The notes under the pieces: generated by a model
Told to the model about the DNA's origin: nothing
Databases searched by the model: none
What the model saw: only the letters and a program-made list of their open reading frames with translations
Position numbers and translations under genes: made by a program
Shown here: piece after piece, positions 26,705-36,914 of the stretch
How the letters are laid out: every line of letters begins with the position of its first letter
How positions within the stretch are numbered: position 1 is the first letter of the stretch
Source of the DNA: Polaromonas sp.
GTDB taxonomy: Bacteria > Pseudomonadota > Gammaproteobacteria > Burkholderiales > Burkholderiaceae_C
Direction: 5' to 3'
Length of the DNA: 64,000 bases
Assembly: GCA_013297865.1 (NCBI GenBank)
Contig: JAAFIP010000012.1
Coordinates: 58,200 to 122,199, forward strand

Positions 26705-27811
26705 ATGTATAAAAACCTCGCCGCGACCTTGCTCGCAGCCTGTTTTTGCGTTTCTGCTTTTTCCCAAAACACCCCCAACACCCCAGCACCGGCCCGTAAA
26801 GAGCCTTTGAAAATCGGTTTTGTGTATGTCGCGCCGCTGGCTGAAGCTGGCTGGGTGCACCAGCATGACGAAGGCCGCAAGGCAGTGGACGCTATGCTGG
26901 GCGACAAGGTGAAAACCACCTATGTCGAGAACGTGCCCGAAGGCGCTGACGCCGAACGCGTGATCCGCGATCTGGCCCAAGCAGGCCACAAGCTGATCTT
27001 TACCCCCAGCTTTGGCTACATGGAGCCCACGCTCAAAGTGGCCAAGGATTTTCCGGATGTGCGGTTTGAGTCGATCACCGGCTACAAGACGGCGCCCAAC
27101 GTGGCCGTGGCCAACGCGCGCTACTACGAAGGCCGCTACCTCGCAGGCATTGCCGCGGGCCGCATGACCAAAACCAACTTGGCAGGCTACGTGGCGGGCT
27201 TTCCCATTCCTGAAGTACTGCAGGGCATCAACGCCTTTACGCTGGGCATGCGCTCGGTCAACCCACAGGCCCAGGTCAAGGTGATCTGGCTCAATGCCTG
27301 GTTTGACCCGGCCCGCGAGCGCGAGGCAGCCATGACCTTGATGAACCAGGACGCAGATGTGCTGGCTTTTCACACCGGCTCCAATGCCGTGATGGTGGCG
27401 GCCCAGGAGCGCGGCAAAATGGCCGTGGCCTACCACTCGGATATGCGTAGTGTGGCGCCGGATGCGCAAATCCTGGCGGTCACCCACCGCTGGGGCGACT
27501 ACTACACCTCCCGTGCCAAAGCAGTACTCAACAGCAGCTGGAAAAACACCAGCGTCTGGGGCGGCGTCAAGCAAGGCATGATCCGCGTGGAGGACTTTGG
27601 CCCCAAAGTCCCCCGCCCGCTCAAGCAGGAGATCCTGGACCGCCAGCGTGAGATTGCCTCTGGCCAGCTGCTGCCGTTCCAGGCACAGGGCACCGATGTG
27701 CTGGACAACGAAGGCCGCAAGGTGATAGTAGCCAACAGCGCGTTGAGCGATGAACAAATCCTCAATATGAACTTTCTGGTAGCCGGAGTGCAGGGAAAGA
27801 TAGCAAAATAG
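26705..27811 (+). CDS. BMP family ABC transporter binding protein (nucleoside type)
   Basis: A 368-residue periplasmic protein with signal MYKNLAATLLAACFCVSAFS. The BMP/PnrA fold follows: IGFVYVAPLAEAGWVHQHDE, LIFTPSFGYMEPTLKVAKDF, the YEGRYLAGIAAGRMTKTN stretch and DADVLAFHTGSNAVMVAA. BMP proteins bind purine nucleosides or bases. The guanine deaminase gene starts 4 bases downstream, which strongly suggests a purine ligand. No permease genes follow in the window. Confidence 0.9.
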   Translation: MYKNLAATLLAACFCVSAFSQNTPNTPAPARKEPLKIGFVYVAPLAEAGWVHQHDEGRKAVDAMLGDKVKTTYVENVPEGADAERVIRDLAQAGHKLIFTPSFGYMEPTLKVAKDFPDVRFESITGYKTAPNVAVANARYYEGRYLAGIAAGRMTKTNLAGYVAGFPIPEVLQGINAFTLGMRSVNPQAQVKVIWLNAWFDPAREREAAMTLMNQDADVLAFHTGSNAVMVAAQERGKMAVAYHSDMRSVAPDAQILAVTHRWGDYYTSRAKAVLNSSWKNTSVWGGVKQGMIRVEDFGPKVPRPLKQEILDRQREIASGQLLPFQAQGTDVLDNEGRKVIVANSALSDEQILNMNFLVAGVQGKIAK

Positions 27812-27815
27812 AGGC

Positions 27816-29108
27816 ATGCAAGCCTACCGAGCCTCCCTGCTGCGTTTTAACGAAGACACTACTGCCGCCTTTGACGAAGACGGCCTGTTGGTGGTAGGGG
27901 ATGACGGCAAGGTAGTGGCCGCTGGCCCCTACGGCGCACTGCAAGCCCAGTATGCGCAGGTCGGTAGCCAGCACTGGCCGGGCCGCATCATTGCACCGGG
28001 CTTTGTGGACCTGCATGTGCACTATCCGCAGGTCGATGTGATTGGCTCTGCAGCAGACGGCCTGCTGCCCTGGCTGGAGCAGCACACTTTTCCGCAGGAG
28101 GCGCGCTTTTCCGACCCGGCCCATGCAGCGCAGGTGGCCAGCTTTTTTACCGCCGAGCTGCTGCGCCACGGCGTGACTACAGCGATGACCTTTGCCACCT
28201 CGCATGTGAGCTCGGTCAACGCTTTGATGGAGGCAGGGCAAGTCAGCGGCCAGCGCATCATCACAGGCAAGTGCCTGCAGGACAGGAACTGCCCCGAGGG
28301 CGTGCGCGATGCGACTGAGCAATCCCTGCTCGATACCGAAGCGCTCATCCAGCGCTGGCACGGCAAGGGGCGTCTGGGCTATGCGATCACCCCACGTTTT
28401 GCGCCTGCCTGCAGCGACGCACAGCTCAGTGGTGCCGCACTGTTGGCCGCGAAATATTCCAGCGTATGGATCCAGTCCCATGTGGCAGAAAACGACGATG
28501 AAATTGCCTGGGCCAAGCAGCTGTATCCCAGCGCACCCAGCTACCTCAGTGTGTATGACGGCTTTGGCCTGCTGCGTGAGCGCAGCGTCTATGCGCACTG
28601 CATTCACTTCAGTGATGCTGACCGTTTGCTGATGCGCCAGCGCGGCGCGGCTGCTGCAGTGTGCCCCACCAGCAACCTGTTTTTAGGCAGCGGGTATTTT
28701 GATTTTGCTGCAGCGGCACACGCTGGCATGCTGTATGGCCTGGCCAGCGACGTGGGTGGCGGCACTTCGTTCTCGCCCTTCAAGACCATGCTGGCGGCTT
28801 ACTATGTGGCCCGATCATCAGCACTGACCGGCAACACTGCCAAGCAGGCCATCACACTGAGCCCACAGCAACTATGGTGGCAGCACACGGCGGGCGCGGC
28901 GCAGGCGCTGGGACTGCAGGGCGTGGTGGGTAATCTGCAGCCGGGCTGCGAGGCGGATTTTGTGGTGCTCAACCCTCAGGCCACACCGTTGCTGGCACGC
29001 CGCGTTGCGCGAGCGCAGGGTGTGGACGACTTGCTGTTTGCGATGATCGTGCTGGGCGATGAGCGGGTGATTGAACGCACGCAGGTAATGCGTGTAGCAG
29101 CTAGCTGA
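27816..29108 (+). CDS. guaD: Guanine deaminase
   Basis: The 430-residue amidohydrolase converts guanine to xanthine. Metal ligands are in GFVDLHVHYPQVDVIG (HxH), the substrate loop in WIQSHVAENDDEI and SVYAHCIHFSD, and the last Asp in GLASDVGGGTSFS. PWLEQHTFPQE is typical of bacterial GuaD. It is translated right after the BMP gene, so imported purine would be deaminated for catabolism. Confidence 0.93.
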   Translation: MQAYRASLLRFNEDTTAAFDEDGLLVVGDDGKVVAAGPYGALQAQYAQVGSQHWPGRIIAPGFVDLHVHYPQVDVIGSAADGLLPWLEQHTFPQEARFSDPAHAAQVASFFTAELLRHGVTTAMTFATSHVSSVNALMEAGQVSGQRIITGKCLQDRNCPEGVRDATEQSLLDTEALIQRWHGKGRLGYAITPRFAPACSDAQLSGAALLAAKYSSVWIQSHVAENDDEIAWAKQLYPSAPSYLSVYDGFGLLRERSVYAHCIHFSDADRLLMRQRGAAAAVCPTSNLFLGSGYFDFAAAAHAGMLYGLASDVGGGTSFSPFKTMLAAYYVARSSALTGNTAKQAITLSPQQLWWQHTAGAAQALGLQGVVGNLQPGCEADFVVLNPQATPLLARRVARAQGVDDLLFAMIVLGDERVIERTQVMRVAAS

Positions 29109-29109
29109 C

Positions 29110-29616
29110 TTACAGCCATTTCTGTAAAAACATGGCCTGGCCGGCCTGGGGGTCGAGCTGGTAGGCGGCAAAGCCGAAAGCGGCATAGCTTTTCAATGCG
29201 GCTGCATTTCCACTGAGTACTTCCAGCGTGATCTTGCAGGCCCCGCGTGCCATGGCTTCAGCCTGGACTGCACGCATCAGCGCTTGACCCACGCCCTGGC
29301 CCCGCGCACTGTCGAGCACAGCGATGTCGTGGATGTTGATCAGGGGCTGGGCCTTGAAGGTGCTATAGCCCTCAAAGCAGTTGGCCAAGCCAACGGGGGT
29401 CGTGCCTCGCCAGGCCAGAAAACTGAAGGCAAAGGGACGCGCTGCCAGGTCGTCACATAGGCGCACCATGGTTTGGGCGGGCAGGGCTGATCCCCCGCCC
29501 ATGGGGTCGCGCGCGTAGTGGTCCAGCAGCAAGGTGATAGCGCTGCGATCAGCAGCCAATTGGTAGTTGGCGCGGCGCACATGCACCGGGGCGGACGTTG
29601 GCTGCTGCAGTGTCAT
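29110..29616 (-). CDS. GNAT family N-acetyltransferase
   Basis: A 168-residue protein with the acetyl-CoA site LDSARGQGVGQALMRAVQAE and the C-terminal NAAALKSYAAFGFAAYQLD. It starts at 29616, where ATG and the TGA of the upstream SRPBCC gene overlap; the upstream ATG at 29676 is inside that gene. The acceptor substrate is unknown. Confidence 0.88.
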   Translation of the reverse strand: MTLQQPTSAPVHVRRANYQLAADRSAITLLLDHYARDPMGGGSALPAQTMVRLCDDLAARPFAFSFLAWRGTTPVGLANCFEGYSTFKAQPLINIHDIAVLDSARGQGVGQALMRAVQAEAMARGACKITLEVLSGNAAALKSYAAFGFAAYQLDPQAGQAMFLQKWL

Positions 29617-30053
29617 GGGGAAGGTTCCACCAAGGTGGCTAGCTGCGCCAGCGATTCCTGCCAACCCAGATAGCACATTTCCACGGGAATGACCTCGGGT
29701 ATGCCAGATTGCGTAATGTTCAGCTCCGTTCCACAGGAGACGGGCTTGAGCAACACAGTGACCAACAGTTCACCGGGCAAATTGGGGTCGTCGAATTTGT
29801 CGGTGTACAGCAGTTTTTCAAACGGCACCAGCTCGCGGTATTCTCCGCCAAAAGAGTGCGACTGCCCGTTGGAAAAATTGGTAAACGACATCTTGAATGT
29901 GCCTCCCACCTTGGCGTCCATGTGGTGCACCGTGCAGGTAAAGCCATAGGGCGGCAACCACTTGGCCATGGCAGCGGGCTCCAAAAACGCGCGGTAGATG
30001 CGCTCGGGTGGGGCGCGCAGCACGCGGTGCAGGTGGACGGTTCCAGTGGTCAT
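29613..30053 (-). CDS. SRPBCC/AHSA1-like protein
   Basis: A 146-residue START-like hydrophobic-cavity protein. HRVLRAPPERIYRAFLEPAA and MAKWLPPYGFTCTVHHMDAK are the usual N-terminal strand-helix-strand. The VGGTFKMSFTNFSNGQSHSF stretch and the closing GWQESLAQLATLVE helix complete the Aha1-type domain. The ligand is unknown. It is translationally coupled to the GNAT gene. Confidence 0.88.
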   Translation of the reverse strand: MTTGTVHLHRVLRAPPERIYRAFLEPAAMAKWLPPYGFTCTVHHMDAKVGGTFKMSFTNFSNGQSHSFGGEYRELVPFEKLLYTDKFDDPNLPGELLVTVLLKPVSCGTELNITQSGIPEVIPVEMCYLGWQESLAQLATLVEPSP

Positions 30054-30153
30054 GGCTATGCTCCTTGGGGTTTAGAGCGTAATGGTACCTGCTACAGGCA
30101 ACCTCATTCAAGACACCGTCACTGCGCAGCACAGCACCTTCATTGGCTGCTGG

Positions 30154-33057
30154 CTACGCGTAGTCGCTCACCGGGATGCACGAGCACATCAGGTTGCGGT
30201 CGCCATACACGTTGTCCAACCGACCTACAGGAGGCCAGTATTTGGCATGCTGTTTGTCGCTTAGCACGGCGGCACCTACCTCGCGGGTATAGGGGTGTGC
30301 CCACTCGCCTTTGATCAGACTGGCAGCGGTGTGGGGCGCGTGTTTGAGCGGGTTGTCTTCTTGAGGCCAGCTTCCGTCTTCGATCAAGGCAATTTCCTTG
30401 CGGATGGCAATCATCGCGTCGATAAAGCGGTCCAGCTCTTCCAGATGCTCACTCTCGGTGGGCTCCACCATCAGGGTGCCAGCCACCGGGAAGCTCAAGG
30501 TGGGGGCGTGAAAGCCATAGTCCATCAGGCGCTTGGCCACGTCTTCTGCACCCACGCCAGAGGTTTCCTTGAGCTGGCGCACATCCAGAATGCACTCGTG
30601 GGCCACATAGCCTTGCTCGCTGGCGTACAGCGTGGGGTAGTGTGGTGCCAGGCGCTTGCTGATGTAGTTGGCGCTGAGAATGGAAATCTCGGTGGCTGAC
30701 TTCAAGCCCTCGGCACCCATCATGCGGCAGTACATCCAGCTGATGGGCAGCACAGCTGCGTTGCCCAGGGGCGCGGCAGACACGGCGCCTACGCCATTGA
30801 CGGGCAAACCGCCGGTAGCGTGACCGGGCAAGTAGGGCACCAGATCGGCCACCACGCACACGGGGCCAACGCCGGGGCCACCACCGCCGTGGGGGATGCA
30901 GAAGGTTTTGTGCAGGTTCAGGTGCGATACATCGCCACCAAACTCGCCAGGGGCGGCTACACCGACCAGGGCATTCATGTTGGCACCGTCCACATACACG
31001 CGCCCGCCGTGGCTGTGCACCAAGGCGCAGAGCTCTTTGACGCTGGTTTCAAACACGCCGTGCGTGCTGGGGTAGGTAATCATCACGGCCGCCAGGTTGG
31101 CGCTGTGCTGTTCGCACTTGGCTTTCAGGTCGGCCATGTCTACGTTGCCCATGGCGTCGCACTGGGTGACCACCACGGTCATGCCCACCATTTGCGCGCT
31201 GGCAGGGTTGGTGCCGTGCGCACTGGACGGGATGACACAGATATTGCGGTGGGCCTCGCCCTTGGCAGCGTGGTAGGCCTTGATGACCAGCAGGCCTGCA
31301 TACTCGCCCTGACTGCCCGCGTTGGGCTGCAGGCTGATACCTGCGTAGCCTGTGGCCTGGCACAGCCAGCCGCGCAATTGCTCGTCGAGCAGTGTGTAGC
31401 CTGCGCGCTGGTCTGCGGGTGCAAACGGGTGGATGGCAGCAAACTCGGGCCAGGTGACGGGAATCATCTCGCTGGTGGCGTTGAGCTTCATGGTGCAAGA
31501 GCCCAGCGGGATCATGGTGCGGTCCAACGCCAGATCTTTGTCGCTCAGGCTGCGGATATAGCGCAGCATGGCGGTCTCGGAGTGGTGGGTGTTGAAAACC
31601 GGGTGGGTAAGGAAATTGGACGTGCGGCGCAGCGCGTGGGGAATCAAAGGCTCAATGCCTTTTTCAAATTGGGCAAAAGAGGGCAGGGCCTGACCGTCTT
31701 TGGCAAAAATTTTCCACAGCAGCTGCACATCATCGCGTGTTGTGGTTTCGTCCAGAGACATGCCCAAGACGAAGTGGCCCCACTCGGGAAACTGGCGCAA
31801 GTTCACGCCCTGCGCAGCGGCTTTTGCCACCAGGCTGGCGTGCTGATCGCCGGGCTGCACTGTCACTGAGTCAAACCCGGTGGCGCTGCCCAGCTTGTAG
31901 CCCAGTTGCTCTAGGCCTTTGGCCAAAATGGCGGCATAGCTGGCCACGCGCTGTGCGATGCGCTTGAGGCCTTGCGGGCCGTGATAGACCGCGTACATGC
32001 TGGCCACCACAGCGGGCAGCACCTGCGCGGTGCAGATGTTGGAGGTGGCTTTTTCGCGGCGAATATGCTGCTCGCGGGTTTGCAAGGCGAGGCGGTAGGC
32101 AGGGTTGCCATGCGCATCCACACTCACACCCACCAATCGGCCGGGCATCGAGCGTTTGAACTCGTCCTTGCAGGCCAGGTAAGCGGCGTGCGGGCCACCA
32201 TTGCACAGCGGCATGCCCAGGCGCTGGGTGGTGCCCACCACAATGTCTGCGCCCCAGTCGCCGGGAGGTGCCAGCAGGGTCAGCGCCAGCAGATCAGCAG
32301 CAGCAATAAAGGCAGCCTGGTGTGCATGAACTTGAGGCACATCGGATGTGTAGTCGTGGATGGAGCCATCGGTAGACGGGTATTGGGCCAGCACGGCAAA
32401 GTAATCGCCGCTCTGGATGTGGCTGGTCCATTCTTCGGCAGACATTGCAATGCGCACCTCAATGCCCAAAGGCTGCGCCCGGGTTTGAATGACTTCTATC
32501 GTCTGCGGATGGCAGTCGCCTGCTACCAGAAAGGTATTGCTTTTGCTTTTGACACTGCGTTTGGCCAGTGTCATCGCCTCTGCGGCGGCGGTGGCTTCGT
32601 CGAGCATCGAGGCATTGGCCATCGGCATGCCAGTCAGGTCGCACACCATGGTCTGAAAGTTGATCAGCGCTTCCATGCGGCCCTGGCTAATTTCGGCCTG
32701 GTAGGGCGTGTAGGCAGTGTACCAGGCAGGGTTTTCCAAAATGTTGCGCAAGATCACGCCGGGGGTGTGGCAGTTGTAATAGCCTTGGCCGATAAAGCTT
32801 TTGAAGACTTTGTTTTTCAAAGCAATGGCCTTCATCTCTGCCAATGCCGCAGCCTCCGTCACAGGCGCTGGCAACACCATGCCCGCGCTGCGCGCAATGC
32901 TGCGCGGTACGATGGCTTCAATCAGCGCGCGACGCGATGCAGCACCGATCACGCTGAGCATGTGAGCCTCAGCCTCATCGTCAATGCCGATATGCCGCGC
33001 GATGAACTCGCTGGCGTTTTCAAGATCGTTCAGGGGAGGGGCGGATTGCATCAACAT
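30154..33057 (-). CDS. gcvP: Glycine dehydrogenase (decarboxylating), P protein
   Basis: The full-length 967-residue P protein decarboxylates glycine with pyridoxal phosphate and passes the aminomethyl group to lipoylated GcvH. The PLP lysine lies in [20 protein letters not shown]. The N-terminal half has [20 protein letters not shown] and the C-terminal half RDNLMCSC-type ending ([16 protein letters not shown]). It is the last gene of gcvT-gcvH-gcvP. The 187-base gap to gcvH is unusually long and holds a large hairpin repeat. Confidence 0.97.
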   Translation of the reverse strand: MLMQSAPPLNDLENASEFIARHIGIDDEAEAHMLSVIGAASRRALIEAIVPRSIARSAGMVLPAPVTEAAALAEMKAIALKNKVFKSFIGQGYYNCHTPGVILRNILENPAWYTAYTPYQAEISQGRMEALINFQTMVCDLTGMPMANASMLDEATAAAEAMTLAKRSVKSKSNTFLVAGDCHPQTIEVIQTRAQPLGIEVRIAMSAEEWTSHIQSGDYFAVLAQYPSTDGSIHDYTSDVPQVHAHQAAFIAAADLLALTLLAPPGDWGADIVVGTTQRLGMPLCNGGPHAAYLACKDEFKRSMPGRLVGVSVDAHGNPAYRLALQTREQHIRREKATSNICTAQVLPAVVASMYAVYHGPQGLKRIAQRVASYAAILAKGLEQLGYKLGSATGFDSVTVQPGDQHASLVAKAAAQGVNLRQFPEWGHFVLGMSLDETTTRDDVQLLWKIFAKDGQALPSFAQFEKGIEPLIPHALRRTSNFLTHPVFNTHHSETAMLRYIRSLSDKDLALDRTMIPLGSCTMKLNATSEMIPVTWPEFAAIHPFAPADQRAGYTLLDEQLRGWLCQATGYAGISLQPNAGSQGEYAGLLVIKAYHAAKGEAHRNICVIPSSAHGTNPASAQMVGMTVVVTQCDAMGNVDMADLKAKCEQHSANLAAVMITYPSTHGVFETSVKELCALVHSHGGRVYVDGANMNALVGVAAPGEFGGDVSHLNLHKTFCIPHGGGGPGVGPVCVVADLVPYLPGHATGGLPVNGVGAVSAAPLGNAAVLPISWMYCRMMGAEGLKSATEISILSANYISKRLAPHYPTLYASEQGYVAHECILDVRQLKETSGVGAEDVAKRLMDYGFHAPTLSFPVAGTLMVEPTESEHLEELDRFIDAMIAIRKEIALIEDGSWPQEDNPLKHAPHTAASLIKGEWAHPYTREVGAAVLSDKQHAKYWPPVGRLDNVYGDRNLMCSCIPVSDYA

Positions 33058-33091
33058 AATTTGCTGCTCGTAAGGGTGAAAATAAAAGTCA

Positions 33092-33229
33092 GGACGCGAA
33101 GTGCGCGAAGATTACGCGAAGGACGCGAAAGTAAAACCAAAAAATTTATAACAATCAATATTCATGCTGCTTAATTACTTTTGGTATTTTTTAATATCCT
33201 TTCGCGACCTTCGCGCAACCTTCGCGTCC
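33092..33229. repeat. Large GCGAAG-rich hairpin between gcvH and gcvP
   Basis: Left arm 33092-33131 is built of repeated CGCGAAG units. The right arm 33199-33229 is its near inverted copy (CTTTCGCGACC ... CTTCGCGTCC), with the outer GGACGCGAA and its complement at both ends. The central 67 bases are AT-rich and contain a weaker second inverted pair (AAAACCAAAAAAT / ATTTTTTGG-like). It looks like a mobile inverted-repeat unit; transcribed, it would form a strong hairpin inside the operon message. Confidence 0.75.
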
Positions 33230-33244
33230 GGTATTAAAAAATCT

Positions 33245-33616
33245 CTAAGCATTCTTTTCGAAAGCGCTATAGCTGGTCTCGTCCATCAGCGCAGCGACCT
33301 GCGATACGTCTGACAGCTTGACCTTGAAGAACCAGCCTGCGCCCAGCGGGTCGGAGTTGGCCAGTGAGGGGTCTGCGCGCAAAGCTTCGTTGACTTCAGT
33401 GACGGTGCCGCTCACCGGCATGTACACGTCTGCTGCCGCCTTGACAGACTCCACCACGCCGGCAGTGTCCTTTTGTGCATAGGTTTTACCCACTTCAGGC
33501 AAGTCCACAAACACCACATCGCCCAGCGCGTCCTGCGCATGGTGTGTGATGCCCACGGTAGCGCTGTCGCCGGCAATGTCCAGCCATTCGTGGTCTTCGG
33601 TGTATTTTTTGCTCAT
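33245..33616 (-). CDS. gcvH: Glycine cleavage system H protein
   Basis: A 123-residue lipoyl carrier. The lipoylation site is the Lys in [18 protein letters not shown], and the start [20 protein letters not shown] is the family signature. aggagcaacgcaac precedes the ATG. It shuttles the aminomethyl group between GcvP and GcvT and is encoded between them. Confidence 0.97.
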   Translation of the reverse strand: MSKKYTEDHEWLDIAGDSATVGITHHAQDALGDVVFVDLPEVGKTYAQKDTAGVVESVKAAADVYMPVSGTVTEVNEALRADPSLANSDPLGAGWFFKVKLSDVSQVAALMDETSYSAFEKNA

Positions 33617-33672
33617 GTTGCGTTGCTCCTATTTAAATGGGGTCAGATGATATTTATCGGAAAGTGAAATGT

Positions 33673-34848
33673 TTACGCCGCAGGGCCACGGTAGTAGCGG
33701 TTGGGCACAAAAGGCATGCTGCTGACCACAATGGGTACAGGTTTGCCGCGCACCACGGCGTGCAGCAGTGTGCCGTTGGCCGACAGCTCCGCTGGCACAT
33801 AGCCCATGGCAATGGGTACATTGACGGTGGGGCCCAGCAGGCCGCTGGTGACTTTGCCTACCGGTTTGCCGTCGGGCGAACCATTGGGAAGGAACAGCTC
33901 TACGCCCTCGCGCACAGGCACGCGCTCTTGGGCGATGAGGCCGACGCGTTTTCTGGCAGGTTTCTGGGCTACAACCCCAGCATTGTCTGCACTAGCAGCA
34001 ATGATTTTTGCGGCGCCCGGGAATCCCCCAGCGCGTGCGCCACCACCGCGGCGCACTTTCTGGATGGCCCAGGCCAGCGATGCCTCCAGCGGGTCGGTGC
34101 TGGTGTCAATGTCCTGCCCGTAAAGGCACAGGCCGGCTTCCAGGCGCAGCGAGTTGCGTGCGCCCAGACCAATCGGCTTGACCTCGGGCTGTGCGAGCAG
34201 GGCGCGGGCCAGTGCATCGGTGTGCGCCTGGGGGACCGAGATTTCAAAACCGTCCTCGCCGGTGTAGCCGCTGCGTGTGATGAACAAGGCAGCGCCATTC
34301 CAGCTGAATGCAGCGCCCGTCATGAACACCAGCTTGTCTACCCCGGGCACCACGCGCTGCAGTGCGTTGACAGCCTGCGGGCCTTGCAGCGCGAGCAGGC
34401 CCTGTGTGGGCAGGGTGATGATTTCGCAGCGCTGGCCAATCTTGGCCTGCATGTGCTCAATGTCGCCTGCTTTGCAGGCACCGTTGACGATGACAAAAAT
34501 TTCATCGCCGCCTTTGTTGACAAACATCAGGTCATCGATGATGGTGCCTTCGTCGGTGGTGAGCAGGCCATAGCGCTGCTTTCCTACGCCAAGATCCATC
34601 ACATCCACGGGCATGAGCGATTCAAAAGCAGCAGCGGCATCCTTGCCGCGCAAAACCAGCTGCCCCATGTGCGATACGTCAAACAGGCCCGCAGCTGTGC
34701 GGGTGTGTGCATGCTCGGCCATCAAACCCATGGGGTACTGCACGGGCATGGAATAGCCAGCGAACGGCACCATTTTGGCACCCAGCTCAATGTGCAGGGC
34801 GTTCAGTGGGGTAGTGAGCAAAGGGGTAGCTGAAGACATATCGGACAT
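33673..34848 (-). CDS. gcvT: Glycine cleavage system T protein (aminomethyltransferase)
   Basis: About 391 residues from ATG 34848 (another ATG at 34839). It transfers the methylene group to tetrahydrofolate. Family segments include GAKMVPFAGYSMPVQYPMGL, AGLFDVSHMGQL, RSGYTGEDGFEISVPQAHTD and GLGARNSLRLEAGLCLYGQD. First gene of the operon, directly behind the glycine riboswitch. Confidence 0.97.
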   Translation of the reverse strand: MSDMSSATPLLTTPLNALHIELGAKMVPFAGYSMPVQYPMGLMAEHAHTRTAAGLFDVSHMGQLVLRGKDAAAAFESLMPVDVMDLGVGKQRYGLLTTDEGTIIDDLMFVNKGGDEIFVIVNGACKAGDIEHMQAKIGQRCEIITLPTQGLLALQGPQAVNALQRVVPGVDKLVFMTGAAFSWNGAALFITRSGYTGEDGFEISVPQAHTDALARALLAQPEVKPIGLGARNSLRLEAGLCLYGQDIDTSTDPLEASLAWAIQKVRRGGGARAGGFPGAAKIIAASADNAGVVAQKPARKRVGLIAQERVPVREGVELFLPNGSPDGKPVGKVTSGLLGPTVNVPIAMGYVPAELSANGTLLHAVVRGKPVPIVVSSMPFVPNRYYRGPAA

Positions 34849-34904
34849 ATAAGGCGGGGCTCCAAAACCATCGCAGGCCACCATAGGCCATGCGATAAGG
34901 GAAC

Positions 34905-35100
34905 CCTGTTGTCCGCTTTACCTGAGAGATTCACGCTGGCGATGCAGCGCTTGCCCCTTCGGTGGGCTTCTGGGTGCAGAAGCCTCTCTCCAACAGAATC
35001 GTCGTTGCCTGTCCTTTTGCCTGAGCGTTTGCAAACACCTGTGTGTTCACTGCGCCTTCGGCGGTTGCGTAGCTAAATCTACAATACAACTCTCTCCAAG
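34905..35100 (-). promoter_or_regulatory. Tandem glycine riboswitch
   Basis: On the minus strand two glycine aptamers follow each other. The first (about 35099-35009) has GGAGAGAG, CCGCCGAAGGCGCA and CTCAGGCAAAAGGACAG. The second (about 34994-34905) has GGAGAGAGGCTTC, CACCGAAGGGGCAAG and CTCAGGTAAAGCGGACAAC. It lies directly upstream of gcvT and should switch the gcv operon on when glycine is abundant. The short linker is typical of the cooperative tandem form. Confidence 0.95.
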
Positions 35101-35157
35101 CAAAACGATTGTACCAAGCTTGTCGCCGCTTTGATCCCACCATCCGAGATAAACCCC

Positions 35158-35991
35158 ATGCCCCAATTTGCAGCCAATCTGTCTTTTCTCTACCCTGAAT
35201 TGCCGTTTTTGGACCGTTTTGAAGCCGCGGCTAAGGACGGCTTCAAGGCAGTGGAATACATGTTTCCTTACGCATTTGAAGCAAGGGAGATTGCTGCGCG
35301 GCTCAAGGCCAACGGTTTGCAGCAGGTGCTGTTCAGTTTGCCACCGGGGGGCACCGACGCCGCCTCCAGCGAGGCGGCCTGGGCGGCTGGCATGCGTGGG
35401 CTGGCCTGTCTGCCCGGGCGTGAGTCAGAGCTTCTGGCGGGTGCGCAGCTGGCACTGCGCTATGCCGATGTTTTGCAATGCCCACGCCTGCATATGATGG
35501 CCGGGCTGTTGCCCGAAGGCCAGACCCGTGCCGGGCTGGGTGACACCTATGTGGGCCACGCCCGCGCTGTCGGTAGGCTGGCAGCCCAGCAGGAAGTGGA
35601 CGTGCTGATTGAGCCCATCAATAACCGCGACATGCCAGGCTTTTTTCTGAACCGTCAGGACCATGCACACGATCTGCTGGCACAGGTGCAACTACCCAAC
35701 GTGAAAGTGCAGATGGACTTGTACCACTGCCAGATTGTGGAGGGCGATGTGGCCATGAAAATACGCCAATACCTGCCCACAGGCAAGGTGGGACATTTTC
35801 AGATTGCCGGGGTGCCACAGCGCCATGAACCGGATGTGGGCGAGATCAATTACCCTTATTTGTTCGACCTGATCGACAGCCTGGGCTATAGCGGCTGGAT
35901 TGGCTGTGAATACCGGCCACAGCGGGGCGCACAAACGGCGGGCACCACACAGGGCCTGGGCTGGCTCAAACCCTATCTGCCCGGTCAGTAG
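35158..35991 (+). CDS. Hydroxypyruvate isomerase family (Hyi/OtnI-like)
   Basis: A 277-residue TIM-barrel isomerase starting at 35158. [40 protein letters not shown], the [20 protein letters not shown] metal-ligand strand and WIGCEYRPQ are typical. Hyi interconverts hydroxypyruvate and tartronate semialdehyde, and OtnI acts on 2-oxotetronate. It is transcribed away from the gcv operon, starting 58 bases beyond the riboswitch, so a link to glyoxylate/glycine metabolism is plausible. Confidence 0.85.
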   Translation: MPQFAANLSFLYPELPFLDRFEAAAKDGFKAVEYMFPYAFEAREIAARLKANGLQQVLFSLPPGGTDAASSEAAWAAGMRGLACLPGRESELLAGAQLALRYADVLQCPRLHMMAGLLPEGQTRAGLGDTYVGHARAVGRLAAQQEVDVLIEPINNRDMPGFFLNRQDHAHDLLAQVQLPNVKVQMDLYHCQIVEGDVAMKIRQYLPTGKVGHFQIAGVPQRHEPDVGEINYPYLFDLIDSLGYSGWIGCEYRPQRGAQTAGTTQGLGWLKPYLPGQ

Positions 35992-35999
35992 AGCAAGCC

Positions 36000-36914
36000 T
36001 TAGTTCGACAGCGTCACACGCAGCCAGCTGCCGTCAGCCAGCAGCACGCAGCCACCGCCGGGAATCGGCGTGATGCGCTGCGCGCGTGCGCTCAGGGGCT
36101 TCACATCGGCCAGCTCTTTCCAGCGGCCTGGTGCTTCCCAGCGCAGCGCGTGCAGGGCTTTGAGACCCATATCGGGCACGATGACGGTGGGGCGCAGGCC
36201 TGGCAACTCGACGATGGCAGAGAGATCCTGTTCAGGGTCGCCCATGCGGTGGTTGGAGGTATCCATAGCGCGCGCAAATGGCTCCAACTTGGGTGGGCGG
36301 TAGTGGTAGAGCGTGAGGATGCCACCAATGTGTGGCGTGATCACGGTGGCCACGTCCAGCTTGCCATCACCGTCAAAATCAGCCACGCCCACGGGGTTAA
36401 GCCAGCGGAAGGTAGAGCCTGCATAGGGGCTGCGTGCCAGTTCGACCAGGGCGTTGTTCTTGATGCCAAACACCACGGTGGCTGAGCCGCGCGCTGCATC
36501 GCTCTCGACCACGATGATTTCATCCTTGCCATCCTGGTCAATGTCCACCAGGCGCACCGTAAGGTCCTCAAACACTTTGTGCACAGGCAGGGTGTAGACC
36601 AGCTCGCGCTGAGCGCGTGTGCCATCGCCACCAGGCAGCACGTGCAAGCTGGCAGCATGGGTGACTGAGCCCAGTGCCTTGTGGGGATAGCGGTTGGTGG
36701 GCGTGCCCAGCCAAGCCCAGGCAATGTCTTTGCTGCCGCGCACGGCTTGGCTTTTGTCCAGGCGCTGGGCTGCGGCGGCAGGTGGCGCGGGAGGTGCAAC
36801 GCTGGCCATGCCGCAATGGGGAGCAGCGCTGTCAATCATCAAGCCCATGGCTGCAGCAAAAGGGGCCGTGCACTGCAAGGCGCAGAAAAACAAGAGGGAA
36901 ATATATTGACGCAT
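36000..36914 (-). CDS. Exported FG-GAP/VCBS repeat protein
   Basis: From ATG 36914 the 304-residue protein has a signal peptide (YISLLFFCALQCTAPFAAA). It has at least two calcium-loop beta-propeller repeats: VDIDQDGKDEIIVVE and VADFDGDGKLDVATVI. The rest is consistent with a small propeller. Function is unknown; such proteins often bind sugars or partner proteins outside the cytoplasm. It overlaps no neighbour. Confidence 0.8.
   Translation of the reverse strand: MRQYISLLFFCALQCTAPFAAAMGLMIDSAAPHCGMASVAPPAPPAAAAQRLDKSQAVRGSKDIAWAWLGTPTNRYPHKALGSVTHAASLHVLPGGDGTRAQRELVYTLPVHKVFEDLTVRLVDIDQDGKDEIIVVESDAARGSATVVFGIKNNALVELARSPYAGSTFRWLNPVGVADFDGDGKLDVATVITPHIGGILTLYHYRPPKLEPFARAMDTSNHRMGDPEQDLSAIVELPGLRPTVIVPDMGLKALHALRWEAPGRWKELADVKPLSARAQRITPIPGGGCVLLADGSWLRVTLSN

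Noticed and set aside
31972..33174. 400-codon plus-strand frame opposite gcvP
   Set aside because: Shadow frame of a high-GC gene; no family motif, while the minus strand encodes full-length GcvP.
35041..35100. Promoter of the isomerase gene inside the riboswitch
   Set aside because: No convincing -35/-10 pair on the plus strand, and the bases are accounted for by the first glycine aptamer.
34931..35143. Minus-strand 70-codon frame upstream of gcvT
   Set aside because: It coincides with the tandem glycine riboswitch, whose conserved elements explain the sequence.
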